In this document: piece after piece, positions 9,178 to 19,059 of the stretch
How positions within the stretch are numbered: position 1 is the first letter of the stretch
Layout of the letters: each line of letters starts with the position of its first letter
Assembly: GCA_051453625.1 (NCBI GenBank)
Contig: JBOZIK010000001.1
Coordinates: forward strand, 132,859,401-132,895,974
From: Welwitschia mirabilis
Lineage: Eukaryota > Gnetophyta > Gnetopsida > Welwitschiales
Direction of reading: 5' to 3'
Length of the DNA stretch: 36,574 nucleotides
Made by a program: the position numbers and the translations under genes
Notes under the pieces: model-generated
Told to the model about the DNA's origin: nothing
Seen by the model: the letters and a program-made list of their open reading frames with translations, nothing else
Databases searched by the model: none

Positions 9178-9779
9178 GTGTGTGGACTTTCTGTTTCTAT
9201 GGTTTTATGAATTTGGATGACTTTGCTTTCTGGTTATTTATATCAAACCAAGCTGGTTTCTCCTTTTCTTGAGCATTGTAGTATAGGTTATGCAATGTGC
9301 TTTAGAAAGTCACTTTTCACCATCAATTAATTGAGGAATGGTTGTTCATTTGCTTTCATGCCTTTTAATGCTTACCAGGTTAGAGCACTTAGTTGGCAGG
9401 GATCGTTTACATATGAACTGTTGTTTTGTGTCTACTATTTTATAAACTATGATAACAAACACTTGAGATACATTGGATGGATTCATCTGCTTTAAATAGC
9501 AGATGCATCAAATGCAAGGCACAGCCCAAGTGATGGGCCATTGGATTCCAAGGAGCTAGAAGGCACACATACTATGATATTTTATATTTTATTCTGAAGA
9601 AGTTGCGAAGATGCATTGTTTGCACAACACATTTTGTTTGTTATAGAGGTATTGGGAAATTGCCCTGTATTGGAAATGTTCTTTTAGAATTTTCTTCTAT
9701 GCATTAGCTGTTACAAAAAGATGCAGTGGAAGCATATCACTCCTACTTATCCATTAACAAGGAAATATTAATCTAATCC
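9178..9779 (+). other. Sequence 3' of the kinase exon
   Basis: Probably intron. I searched for the next receiver segment (MP-MDG) as far as about 11500 and did not find it. No other gene is visible. Confidence 0.4.
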
Positions 9780-10091
9780 ATAGAAGAAGGGAAAAAAAAA
9801 ACCAAGGAAATTATGAAAAACCAGCACACACATTGATCTGCTTCTAGCCATAAACTGAGATTACAAACCATCACTAACCCTTCAAGCCAGGTTTCCAAAC
9901 AACAACCCTTACAGTGGAAACGAATCACTCTCCTGCTCACACCTACACAATAAACCCTAAAGTGGACCATTACTGAGGCCATAGCAACCTAAAGTAACTA
10001 TTAAAAAGCTTGCTTTTATAACAGGCAAGGGGTTACAACTTTAAAATAAATAACAGTAACATAAAGATATATGTCTAGCTTCACCAATCTA
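9780..10091. repeat. LTR-like remnant, family D, copy 1
   Basis: The 9950-10091 part aligns by eye with 20618-20755: both carry CCATARCAASCTAAAGTRAC, an acrostic of AAGCT, TTTTA and ACAATAGG-like words, then TTAAAATAAATAAC and a tail GCTTCACCAAT. The upstream part (9890-9950, CTTACAGTGGAAACGAATCA) also resembles 19430-19480. The GCTTCAC tail is like that of the other copia LTRs here. Confidence 0.55.
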
Positions 10092-11204
10092 AAAGTTCTT
10101 TTGTTCTTGTGTTTATCATTACTGGTGTTTGAAAATCTGTGATTAATCTCTGATTTGGAGACTAATCACTGATCAAATAAGCTTTCTAATTGGATCAGCC
10201 TGATCCTCTCAGAATAAATATGTATATTCTATGAACTTAAGATTTGATGATTAGTAGCTGATTAGTCTCTCCATGTGATTAATCTCCAATTAGAGGAGAT
10301 TAATTTCATAAATGGAACAAGGAAAGAAGAAGGTTTTAAACATTGAAAACAGGCAAAAACATATTTTCATTGGACAATTCAAAGCACGTTCTCACTACAA
10401 AGACTTGGAAAATGTAAATGTAAATCTATTTTTTAACAATTTCCTCAGTTGGCCAGTCCAATTTCTAAAACTAATGTCTTTACGATTTAAAGATTACAAA
10501 TGAGGCATTGTAATTTATCTTTTTTGGAGCTTCCAAATTTTAAACTCTATTTCAGCTTTTTTTTTTTTTTTTGCTTTGCTTTACTAAATATCACAAAACG
10601 ATAAATGAAATAATTCGTTGGAGCGTATGTGTGTGTTGAACCTTTATACAATTCATTATTTTGAGATTCTTGTACCGTTATAATATTGCTAAAATGTTAA
10701 AACAGTTGGATAGATGGGTGCATATTTTGGTGGTTGTCAGCTCTTAACATATTTTCTAGACATTATATTCCCCAATGTTATAATTTTCGTAGATGTTGTA
10801 TGTGTAGAATCATGTCATGGTGGGATTCTTCATGGGAAAACAATAATATATTCCTATAAATTTTAGATTTTATGTAGTTTTGCTGATTATTTGGCGGTTA
10901 CTCTTTGTTCTGGACCAATTTGTTACTGATTTCTGATTTGAAACCCATGCCTATTAGTCGCAGTGATTTTCAATCACTGTATTCATTACCCATTAATTTG
11001 TTTCTTAAAACTTGCAAAATTTTCTAAATTTAATACGACGATTAAATGGTTATCCTTTGCAAGCCTTGGATGATGCCGATGGGATCAAAATACTATATGC
11101 TCAAGTTTTTGCAATTTGAACTTTCTACTTGAAAACCCAAATTACAGAAGTTGCAAAATTCTATCCAAACCTTTGTTGTTGGAGTTGGAAATTCCCATGT
11201 TTAA
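10092..11204. other. Non-coding region with GATTAATCTC-type repeats
   Basis: Between about 10135 and 10305 the words GATTAATCTC, GACTAATCACTGATC and GATTAGTCTC recur in both orientations. The rest, including a T-run at 10558-10572, shows no gene. Confidence 0.4.
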
Positions 11205-11357
11205 ATTGGAAATTTTGCTATTCTTATTTCTCTAGTCCCTTTAGTTGTTCCTATACCCGCGATGCTCCTAGGATTATTTGCAAGCGGAATTCAGGCTCTT
11301 ATTTTTGCAACTCTTGCTGCAACTTATACTGGTGAATCCTTGGAAAATCATCATTAA
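11205..11357 (+). pseudogene. atpI: Plastid atpI 3' end inserted in nuclear DNA (NUPT)
   Basis: From 11220 the frame reads [20 protein letters not shown], then [20 protein letters not shown], then LENHH and a stop at 11355-11357. This is the C-terminus of the chloroplast CF0 ATP synthase subunit a (atpI product), which conducts protons in the thylakoid membrane. Just upstream a stop interrupts the frame at about 11202, and a LFGN-like word runs directly into the AILIS part, so the ILADELV segment seems deleted. The remainder of the gene is unrecognisable. The gene is plastid-encoded in land plants and the surroundings are nuclear transposons, so this is best read as a decayed plastid-to-nucleus transfer. 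Confidence 0.85.
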
Positions 11358-11648
11358 ATAACCGTTTTCTAAAATAGATCTTAAATGTCGGTTTGATAGG
11401 GCTCGTATTCTTAAGTTCTATAGTTTCTTATTTCCTTAGTCAACTGCTTCTGATTGGAGGTCAATTTTTATCCACCTGTTCTTTTCGTAAAAAAACCGAA
11501 TGGACTTAAGTTTAGTGAGTGGATTGAAACAAAAAACTTTTGTATTATCAACTACTCAAATATCAAATACCTTTTTTATTAAGGAGATTACCATGAATCC
11601 TATTTACATTTTTGTACAGTGCACTGTGCCAGATCTACTCCCAGCAAA

Positions 11649-12014
11649 CCATTAAGAATAGCTGCGAACAATAATGAAAAACTGAAAGCAAACAACACAC
11701 ATGAATTTACGTGGAAACCCAAATGTGGGGAAAAACCATGGAAGCAATGCAGAGCTTTCTTAAGATTTCGAGAAATAGTCCAAGGACACAAGACGCCCTC
11801 AATAGTTGAAGTGTTCAGAATATGTTCCTCCTCCCTCAGAACCTTTCCCTTTAAATAGGCTCACCTTAGGTTTAAAAAACCTAATTTTACATTGACTTTA
11901 TAAACAACCCCTTCTCACCTTTTAATATAAAAAGAGAAATACACTTTACAAAGAAAGTGCTACAACAAGGGACAAATAGAAGATACAAAAGAGGATTTGA
12001 CCTCAACTCCAACA
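11649..12014 (-). repeat. 3' LTR of element A
   Basis: About 366 bases, homologous to 16369-16726: both share GCAGAGCTTTCTTAAGATTT, CCCTTTAAATAGGCT (a TATA-like word on the plus strand) and ACACTTTACAAA. On the minus strand it begins TGTTGGAGTTGAGGTC after a purine-rich tract at about 12015-12031. Confidence 0.88.
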
Positions 12015-12100
12015 ATTCTACTCCTTCAAAACAAATCTAACTAGCTTTCAAGAATCAAAAGAGATGCATTGCTTTAAAGTGTCCCTTCGCTGCCCAGTGC

Positions 12101-12617
12101 TCAAGTTATGGCAATTCTACGCTTTCTTTTACAGAAGTTATGCTTCTCCACTACCACCAACTTCGTAAGAGATTCAACAACATTAAACTTTGTATGAATC
12201 TTTTGAATGTTAACTAACCCACGTTCAACAGTTTCTCTTACAAGATGAAATCTAATATCAATGTGTTTTGTCATAGCATAAAAGGTTGAATTCTTTGCAA
12301 GATGTATTGCACTTTGATTGTCACAAAACACAAAATATTTGCCTTTGTTTTAAACCAAAGGAAGCAGAAAACTTGTGAAACCAAATCATGTCCTTGCAAG
12401 CTTTTGTAAGTGCCACGTATTCTGCTTCAGTGATGGACAACGTCACTAATGGTTGCAACTGAGACAACCAACTAATTGTTGCTCTTGCAAACATAAATGC
12501 ATAACCAGTAGAAGAACGTCTATTATCTAAGTCTCCCACAAAATTTGCATCTAGAAGTCCTTGAATGGATAATTCACCACTCGCAAAGCATAAGCAGTCC
12601 TCTTGTGTTGCCTTCAA
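12101..12617 (-). pseudogene. RNase H domain of element A
   Basis: The first frame (12617-12321) has GLLDANFVGDLDNRRSSTGY and ITEAEYVALTKACKDMIW, the standard copia RNase H blocks. The second (12331-12101) has CDNQSAIHLAKN and TKHIDIRFHLVRE. A frame change near 12325 separates the two parts. The active-site acidic residues (D in LLDA, E in EAEY, D in CDNQSA) are still present. Confidence 0.9.
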
Positions 12618-12699
12618 ATATCTGAGAATCCAGTTAACAACAAGCTAATCATTCCAACCATAGTTTGTCATGAATTTGCTGACCACTCCTATAGCATAA

Positions 12700-13480
12700 G
12701 CAATATTAGGACGAGTACATACCATTGCATACATGAGAGATCCCACTACAGGAATGTAAGGAACCTTTTAAACTTTAACAAATTTTTCATCTGAATGTGG
12801 GCAATCTTCTTTTGACAACTTAAAATGTGTTGCCAATGGTGTGTTTACTGGTTTTGCATTTGACATGCCAAAACGCTAAAGAACTTTGCCAATATAATCA
12901 CTCTCGTTGAGCCACCTTCCTCTGCTTTCTATCTCTAATTATTCTCATCCCAAAAATTTTATTAGCCTGCCCAAGGTTTTTCATCTCAAATTGCTTATTC
13001 ATTGCTATTTTTTAAATGTTTAACTTCAGCCACATCATTCCTTGCAACCAATATGTCATCTACATACAAGAGCAAAATAACAAATTTACTTGTGACTCTT
13101 CTAGATAAGTAAACACAGAGGTCAAATTGAGTTTTGTGGTAAGACTGTTGCTTCATGAATGTATCAAACCTTTTATCTCACTGTCTAGGAGTTTGTTTCA
13201 AGCCATACAAGCTTTTTCATAGCCTGCAAACCAGGTTAGAACTTTGTTGGTCTGAATATCCCTTTGGTTGATGCAAATAAATCTCTTCATCAAGGTCCCC
13301 GTTTAGAAATGATGTTTTAACATCCAATTGTTCTAGCTCTAAATCCAAGCAAGCAATCAAAGAAAGAACTATCGTGCTTAATGAATGCTTTACAATAGGA
13401 GAAAAGATTTCTGTAAAATCAATATTGGGCTTTTGGCCATAACCATTCATTACCAACTTGGCCTTGTAGCGCTCCCATCA
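12700..13480 (-). pseudogene. Reverse transcriptase of element A
   Basis: The frame at 13456-13217 carries GYGQKPNIDFTEIFSPIVKH, LEQLDVKTSFLNGDLDEEIY and YLHQPKGY. Further on, 13055-13066 encodes YVDD inside FVILLLYVDDILVA, so the catalytic motif is retained. Stops and frame changes break the domain. RT would copy the element RNA into cDNA in virus-like particles. Confidence 0.9.
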
Positions 13481-13635
13481 GCCTCATCTTTTATTCTAAA
13501 GATCCACTTCCTATATAGAGCTTTATGCCTCTTGGGCAAAATAACTAACTCCCGAGTTTTCTTGTCCTGTAAAGAGTTCCATTCCTCCTCCATAGCTGCC
13601 TTCCACTTGGCAGTAGTAGCACAAAATAAAGCCTC

Positions 13636-13854
13636 TTATACTATTTCAGGCTCTCCACAATCAGTGTAAAGAACATAATGCAATGATGGGGAATACATGT
13701 CTGGTGGACGTGTAGCTCTAGTTGAATGCCTCACCCAATGTGGTGCAGGAAGAGGTGATTCATTCTCTTCCAGTTGCTCTTCCCCTTTATCCAAGGGAAT
13801 TTCATCATTTTCAGCTTGCTGATTTTCACCCTCTAAAACATTTTCTTCATGCAT
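13636..13854 (-). pseudogene. Integrase-RT linker of element A
   Basis: Acidic segment followed by VRHSTRATRPPDMYSPSLHY, the basic and proline-rich linker typical of copia polyproteins just before RT. Confidence 0.8.
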
Positions 13855-14099
13855 TTCTTTAGGAATCTACTCAACCTCTATCTCAACATCTTTTGAAAAA
13901 CTAATAGACTCTTGCAGGATGTCAGAATCAGAAGTCCCCCAAGTCCCATCTTGATGGCTATGGAACATTACTTGTTCTCTAAATTTAACATCACATGACA
14001 TGACAACTCATTTTGCTTTAGGACCCCATGGTCTACCAAGAGCATCCTCACCATATCCAAGAAATATACATTGTTTGACTCTTTCTTATAATTTTGGCT

Positions 14100-14934
14100 T
14101 GTCCTCCTTTTGAATGTGCATGTAGGCCTCACATCCAAAAACTCTTAAACGCTTGTGAGAAATATTTTTACCAGTCCAAAACATCTCTGAAATTCCATTA
14201 CTGAGAGAGGAGTGAGAGACCTGTTCACCAGATATGCAGTTGTTACCACCGCCTCTGCCTAGAGAACACTGAATAGACCTGCAGCTACAACTATCAATCT
14301 AGCATGCTCTTCCGTTGCATCTCTCACAACACTATTTTCCTGTAGTGTGCCTAGAGGAGTGTGAATGCGACGTATTCCTTTGCTGCTGCAATATTCACCA
14401 AAGACCTTGGAGGTATACTCTCCCCAATTGTTAGTCAACAAACATTTCAACTTAAGGCCTGTTTGAGTTTCAACCCTAGCAATAAAAGACTTAAAATCAC
14501 CAAATACTTCATCTTTGGACTTGAAAGGGTTACACCCAAACCTTCCTAGTGCAATTGTCAATAAAAATAACAAAATAAAGTGAGTCACCAATAGAAGAAG
14601 GATTCATAGGCCCACACACATTAGAATAAACCAATTATAATTTATTTTTCTTTCTTATATCCAAATCCCTATCATAATTGACTCTTTTAGATTTACCAAC
14701 AGTATAGTTTTTACAAAAATCAATAGAAGCATGTGAAAACATAGGGATTAAGGAAAGAGATTGAAGCACTTTAAGACTGGAGTTGCATATGTGTCTCAAA
14801 TGTTTGTGCCAGACATCTACATCCTCTAAAGCTACTACAGTTTCAACATTTTGCTCCTCTGTAGTAGCAGCAACCATTGCATATGTGTCTGCTTCCAAGG
14901 TATACATGCTGCCATCTTTCTTCCCTCGTAACAC
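14100..14934 (-). pseudogene. Integrase region of element A
   Basis: The frame at 14934-14635 has the pre-integrase block with DVWHKHLRHICNSSLKVLQS and a downstream CKNYTVGKSKRV (zinc-binding HHCC region). The frame at 14591-14259 holds part of the catalytic core: ARVETQTGLKLKCLLTNNWG and EYCSSKGIRRIHTP, where the usual SDNGGE is changed to TNNWGE, losing the second catalytic Asp. It is therefore inactive. Confidence 0.87.
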
Positions 14935-14999
14935 TGTTAAAATTCCCTTGGAAATTTTCCAACGCCCTCATCCACTATAGAAGCTCAAGCCTAGATCAT

Positions 15000-15335
15000 C
15001 AAGCTGTGTAATAGAAATCAGCTTCTTCGTCACCTTCAAACATGACGAACATTATTAATGGTAACTGCGGGTAATCCTAGCTATTGCAAAACAACGCTGT
15101 CTACTCCAACAACCTTCAAAATATGATGAACATTATTAATGGTAACTGTGGGCAATCTTGGCTGTTGCAAAACAACATTGCCTACTCCAACAACTTGTAG
15201 AGGTTCTTCATTGGTAGCATAAACAACTCTAGAAGAAATAGGACTGTAAGTAGAAAAAACAAAAAAGATTTGGATGGATATGAAAAGAAGCACCCGAATC
15301 AACTAACCAAACATCTTGACTAGACCTCTTTGCTA
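15000..15335 (-). pseudogene. Protease of element A with in-frame duplication
   Basis: The frame contains VWLVDSGASFHIHPN (catalytic DSG) followed by a stretch where the block VVGVGNVVLQQPRLPTVTI is repeated once, with a period of 81 bases (27 codons) between about 15030 and 15192. The second copy is interrupted by stops. Retropepsin would cut the Gag-Pol polyprotein. Confidence 0.82.
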
Positions 15336-16175
15336 GAAGACTGCATGGTTTTGACACCAGAAAACTAACTCTCTCATCCGCCTCATTAACTTGTGAGGAA
15401 GGCTCTGTTGAATGGCCTTGTTCATGCCTATCTTTCTGCTTTGCCTTCCAAGCATAACAACCTTTCTTCTGATGCCCCTTTTTCTTGCAGAACCTACATT
15501 CGATGTTTCTGCTATAGGAAACTCCTCTGCTTTTGCTTTTCTCCTTGCCTTGGTCACATCTCTTATTCTTGCCTCTGTTTTCAGCTATAAACGTACCTTT
15601 TGAAGATTGCGTTTCATTAAGTCCACCTTCAGAATCTTGAAGCATAGACACAACCTACTCAAATGTCATCGTGGTAATATTCATAGACGTAGTGATAAAT
15701 GTTACTATTGCAGACCAAGCTTGAGGAAGAGAGTCCAATAAGACAACTAAATCTGGAATTTAATTTTATACTCCTCCAACTTTACCAGATTATCCATCAT
15801 TTCATCTAGATGATCTTGTAATGAAACTTCTGGCCACTTTCTTACCTTGAACACCTTCTCGTCAATGTGAATGTGCTCAAAGTAGATGCTTTATCAAATT
15901 TGTGCTTGAGGGTTTGCCAGAGATCATGGGGATCCATATCCTGTTTAATTGATTCTAAGGTCCCGTTACTCAGACTTGAACATATGTAAGACAGAGCCTT
16001 TCTTTTCAACTTTTCCCATTCTTCATCCTTCATGTATGTTGGTTGCACATACTCCAGAGCTTCAAGGCACTTCTTCTGCACCAAAGTCGCTTTCATTAAA
16101 ACACTTCAAATGTTCCAGTTTCGGCCATCGAGCATATTTGTTGCTTATAATCTCTCCATCATGCTTTGCCTGAAG
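15336..16175 (-). pseudogene. gag of element A
   Basis: The N-terminal part (16096-15842) has CLEALEYVQPTYMKDEEWEK and IKQDMDPHDLWQTLKHKFDK, the copia gag (UBN2-like) helices. The zinc knuckle at the C-terminal end is CRFCKKKGHQKKGC, an intact CX2CX4HX4C. Several stops lie between the two parts. Confidence 0.87.
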
Positions 16176-16353
16176 GAAACGTATCTAACTCGTACGAATG
16201 CAAAAAAGAATGCCGCGAAACTGTACGGATGAATCCCAACAAGAGTGCTCACTTTACTCTCTTTTTCAATTCACCAGCTTCACTCATAGAAGCTCTTCAG
16301 AAATTCTTAACTTCCCAACCTTTGCTGTAACTCCCTGAGGTAAACCCTAACCA

Positions 16354-16366
16354 GGCTCTGATACAA
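16354..16366 (-). other. Primer-binding site of element A
   Basis: On the minus strand, TTGTATCAGAGCC lies next to the inner edge of the 5' LTR. It matches the initiator-Met tRNA PBS (TGGTATCAGAGC) with one difference. Confidence 0.8.
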
Positions 16367-16368
16367 CT

Positions 16369-16726
16369 TGTTAAGAATAGCAGCGAAAATAGCAAAAATA
16401 AAAAGCAAAATAACACAAAGGAATTTACGTGGAAACCCCAGTGGGGGTGAAAAAACCATAGAAGTAATGCAGAGCTTTCTTAAGATTTCGAGAAATAGAC
16501 CAAGGACACAAGCCGTCCTCAATGGCCAAAGTGTTCAGAATATGATGCTCTTCCCTCAAAACTCTTCCCTTTAAATAGGCTCTGTTTAGGTTAAAAAACC
16601 TGATTTTACATTGACTTTATAAATAGCCCACTCTTACTTTATAATATAAGAAGAGAGATACACTTTACAAACAAAGTGCTACAACAAGGGAAAAATAGAA
16701 GATACAAGAGGATTTCAACTCTAATA
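16369..16726 (-). repeat. 5' LTR of element A
   Basis: About 358 bases, homologous to 11649-12014. It starts TGTTAAGAATAG on the plus strand and ends ACTCTAATA where the other copy has ACTCCAACA. The many substitutions and small indels between the LTRs indicate an old insertion. Confidence 0.87.
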
Positions 16727-16769
16727 GGGGCCACTTATAGGTTTGCATCTAGCTAGGCAAACTAGTGAG

Positions 16770-17003
16770 TATTGTAGCAAATTGCGAGTACTCATAGATT
16801 GAGTTGTTCACCACTGCTAAATCTATGACAAAAAAACTAACCAAGTGTGAGTTTCATCATAAAACTGTTGAGTTTGGCCGAGTCTAGCAAGTCTTTGTGA
16901 GAGTCTGCATGAGTCTTTGCTAAGTCAGTCCCTCCATTGAGCAAAGTGGCAAGTTTTTTCCTCTAGCCAAGTTGGGTGGTGAGTTTTTGGTTTTGCTACA
17001 ATG
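16770..17003. mobile_element. hAT-type MITE 1
   Basis: 234 bases with terminal inverted repeats TATTGTAGCAAA (left) and CATTGTAGCAAA (right, reverse complement). It is flanked by an 8-bp near-perfect target duplication: CTAGTGAG at 16762-16769 and CTAGTGAC at 17004-17011. An 8-bp duplication is the signature of hAT superfamily transposition. The inside has repeated GAGTC, GTGAG and CAAGT words and no coding capacity. It shares termini with MITE 2 (28300-28766). Confidence 0.8.
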
Positions 17004-17011
17004 CTAGTGAC

Positions 17012-18299
17012 CTTGGCAAGTATAGTATAGTTTTTGATGAGTTAACTTCTTTATCGCGCGTGCGGGAAGGGGGGGTGGAAGAGAGAGAGAGCCTGAAATC
17101 AAAAAATATGAAGTGGTCAATAACTATCTAAAGTTCTAATTAAATATCATCTTTGACTAATTTTGAAGAAGTATTGAGAGTTCCAAACTGAAGAAGCATC
17201 TTAAAAAAACACTTAAGAAATTGATATTCCATAATTTTTGACCAAATCAAAAAATGGAAGAAGGTTAATGGTGTTTTCCATTTTTTCTCAAAAGTTTGAA
17301 GAAATTGAAGAGTGGTGTTGGAGAGTGTCAAGTTAACATAAAAGTGTGAGGCATGGACTTGTGACAAACAACAATAACCCTTGTATGAGAAAAACTTTGG
17401 GCAGCAAGAAATAGGCAAAAATCTCTAATGATTTTGGCCGATGATTGGTGGTTTGAGCTGATTTGAACCACTTTGTAAGATGTGGAGTAAGAAAATGACA
17501 TGGGAGGGTGAGATAGAGCCATTGAGAGCACTGGAATGTGAGTTAATGAAAAAGGCAAAAAGTCGATGTTTTATCCTTTTCTGTTAATTTGACGTTTTTA
17601 CTGAAATATGTTTTTTCTTAAACATTTTAGTTTTTTTCATCTTTTAAAAAAGCCCCCAGCCATAAACGTACAAGTAATTGCCAATACAAAAAATCAGTAA
17701 CAAACCTATAATTAATTGCTGATACAAAAAATCAGCTCAATGCAATTCAAATTGTCAAGCTGACTTTAAAAGTGTTGAATTACTAATGTTGAAATCTATG
17801 AATGAAACAAAGTTAGAAATATTGCAGATAGAAGAGCTAGTAATGCTGTATGTGGTTTGCCAAATCTTTAACCATCTCCCCTCAGATGTTTATGAGGTTG
17901 AATGATTTGTCTTGTTCTTCCAATTCACTCCTTTCACCCAATTATTATTGAAGCTAAATTGCACTTTAGCAAGTGATAAGCCCCTACATTCAATAGCTTA
18001 TAAAGTTTCTTGTTCCTTCAATTTCTACATTATCCAACAGATGTTCTGTCTTTTGTTTCTTTTCCTCCCAAAAACCATGGGACAGTTGTCTCCATCGAGT
18101 ATGCAGAGGATATGAACAAATTGTTGAGCTGCAGAGGATATGAACAAATTGTTGAGTAACCTATAATAGTAACACATGTAAAACATATTAATGGATTAAT
18201 TGTTATTTAGTCTTTGTGAATAACAAGTAGTAGTTCCCTTCACTGCTTTGAATGTTTGGCCCACAATACAATATTTTATATAAGTTGAAAGGCATTAAC
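17012..18299. other. AT-rich region without a recognised gene
   Basis: Contains a G/GA-rich stretch (17064-17092) and a perfect or near-perfect 28-bp tandem duplication (18102-18157, unit starting TGCAGAGGATATGAAC). Minus-strand open frames at 17140-17558 show no family match. It might include eroded parts of the hAT transposon to the right, but I cannot show that. Confidence 0.4.
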
Positions 18300-18764
18300 T
18301 CCTTTGGTAGAAATATGAAATTGAAATAAGTCATCCCTACTTTGCTAATTGTATGAGGCAAATACTTACAACAAGCGGTAGGTGCCTGTTTTCTAGGCAC
18401 TTTGATCGTAGGGTCTCCATAGCAAGTCTTGTAAGGGTGTGTTTAATGAGGCCTTCGCTTCTACTATGTGTTCTCATTAGGCTATGGTTATAGGCATAGG
18501 ATTGTTTGTAAAATACTAGATCAAAGATTACTTCACAAACAAAATTAGCCTTTGTCATGTCATCAACCATGAGATCAATGCAATGAGTAGTACATGGTAT
18601 TTGATATATGCTCTTGATGTTTTTCCATCAAGTTTTTCCTAACTTCTTATAGTTCATAGTGTTAGTATTAATGAATTGGATAATATTTTCCGGACTGATG
18701 TTACTATAAAGGAGGCAATGAGGAACTTGATAAATATACCATTATAAGAGGTAATCGACCATTT
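18300..18764 (-). pseudogene. hAT transposase fossil (DUF659/RNase H-like region)
   Basis: Reading on the minus strand: SPENIIQFINTNTMNYKKLG, then a broken frame, then YQIPCTTHCIDLMVDDMTKA, and later NHSLMR with LIKHTLTRLAMETL. In plant hAT (BED-finger, DUF659) transposases the same order is EENVVQIVTDNASNY, then WTPCAAHCIDLML, then IYNH and a block with TRFAT. The key Asp of VTDN seems replaced by Asn in INTN. Frameshifts and the LTR at its 5' side leave it inactive. It would have been a DDE-type transposase acting on 8-bp target sites. Confidence 0.75.
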
Positions 18765-19059
18765 TGTTACAAATCTAACAAGAAGAAAGTATTGAAACAA
18801 AATGGAACAGCAGGCACAAAAAAGGAACAACACAGAACTTACGTGGTTCAAGCTCCCTACGTCCACAAGAAGCAATGCAAAACTCTATTGATTGATTAGG
18901 AGCAAATGTGTTCCAAATACAGCAAACCACCCTCTAACAGGTTTATATAGCCTTAGGGTTAAGATTACAAGCCATTCCCCTTTTACAACCTTAAACAGGG
19001 GTCGAGGTTAAAACATAACATTTCAACATAAATAATATATTTGGCTTCACGTATCAACA
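18765..19059. repeat. Solo LTR of the copia element 1 family
   Basis: 295 bases, TGTTACAAATCTAAC to CACGTATCAACA, very similar to 5648-5949 and 7697-7984. ATTT is found on both outer sides (18761-18764 and 19060-19063), a plausible remnant of a 5-bp target duplication. No internal sequence is present, so it most likely arose by LTR-LTR recombination. Confidence 0.85.

Larger units (their letters stand above)
11649..16726 (-). mobile_element. Copia element A, full-length but degenerate
   Basis: About 5.1 kb with two LTRs (11649-12014 and 16369-16726). On the minus strand the order is 5' LTR, PBS (TGTATCAGAGCC), gag, protease, integrase, reverse transcriptase, RNase H, purine tract (GAAGGAGTAGAAT), 3' LTR. 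That is the Ty1/copia order, with integrase before RT. Every domain is recognisable but frames are broken many times, so it is no longer autonomous. No convincing target duplication was found at the ends. Confidence 0.9.

Noticed and set aside
9178-11500. Next histidine kinase exon (MP-MDG block of the receiver)
   Set aside because: Looked for on the plus strand and not found.
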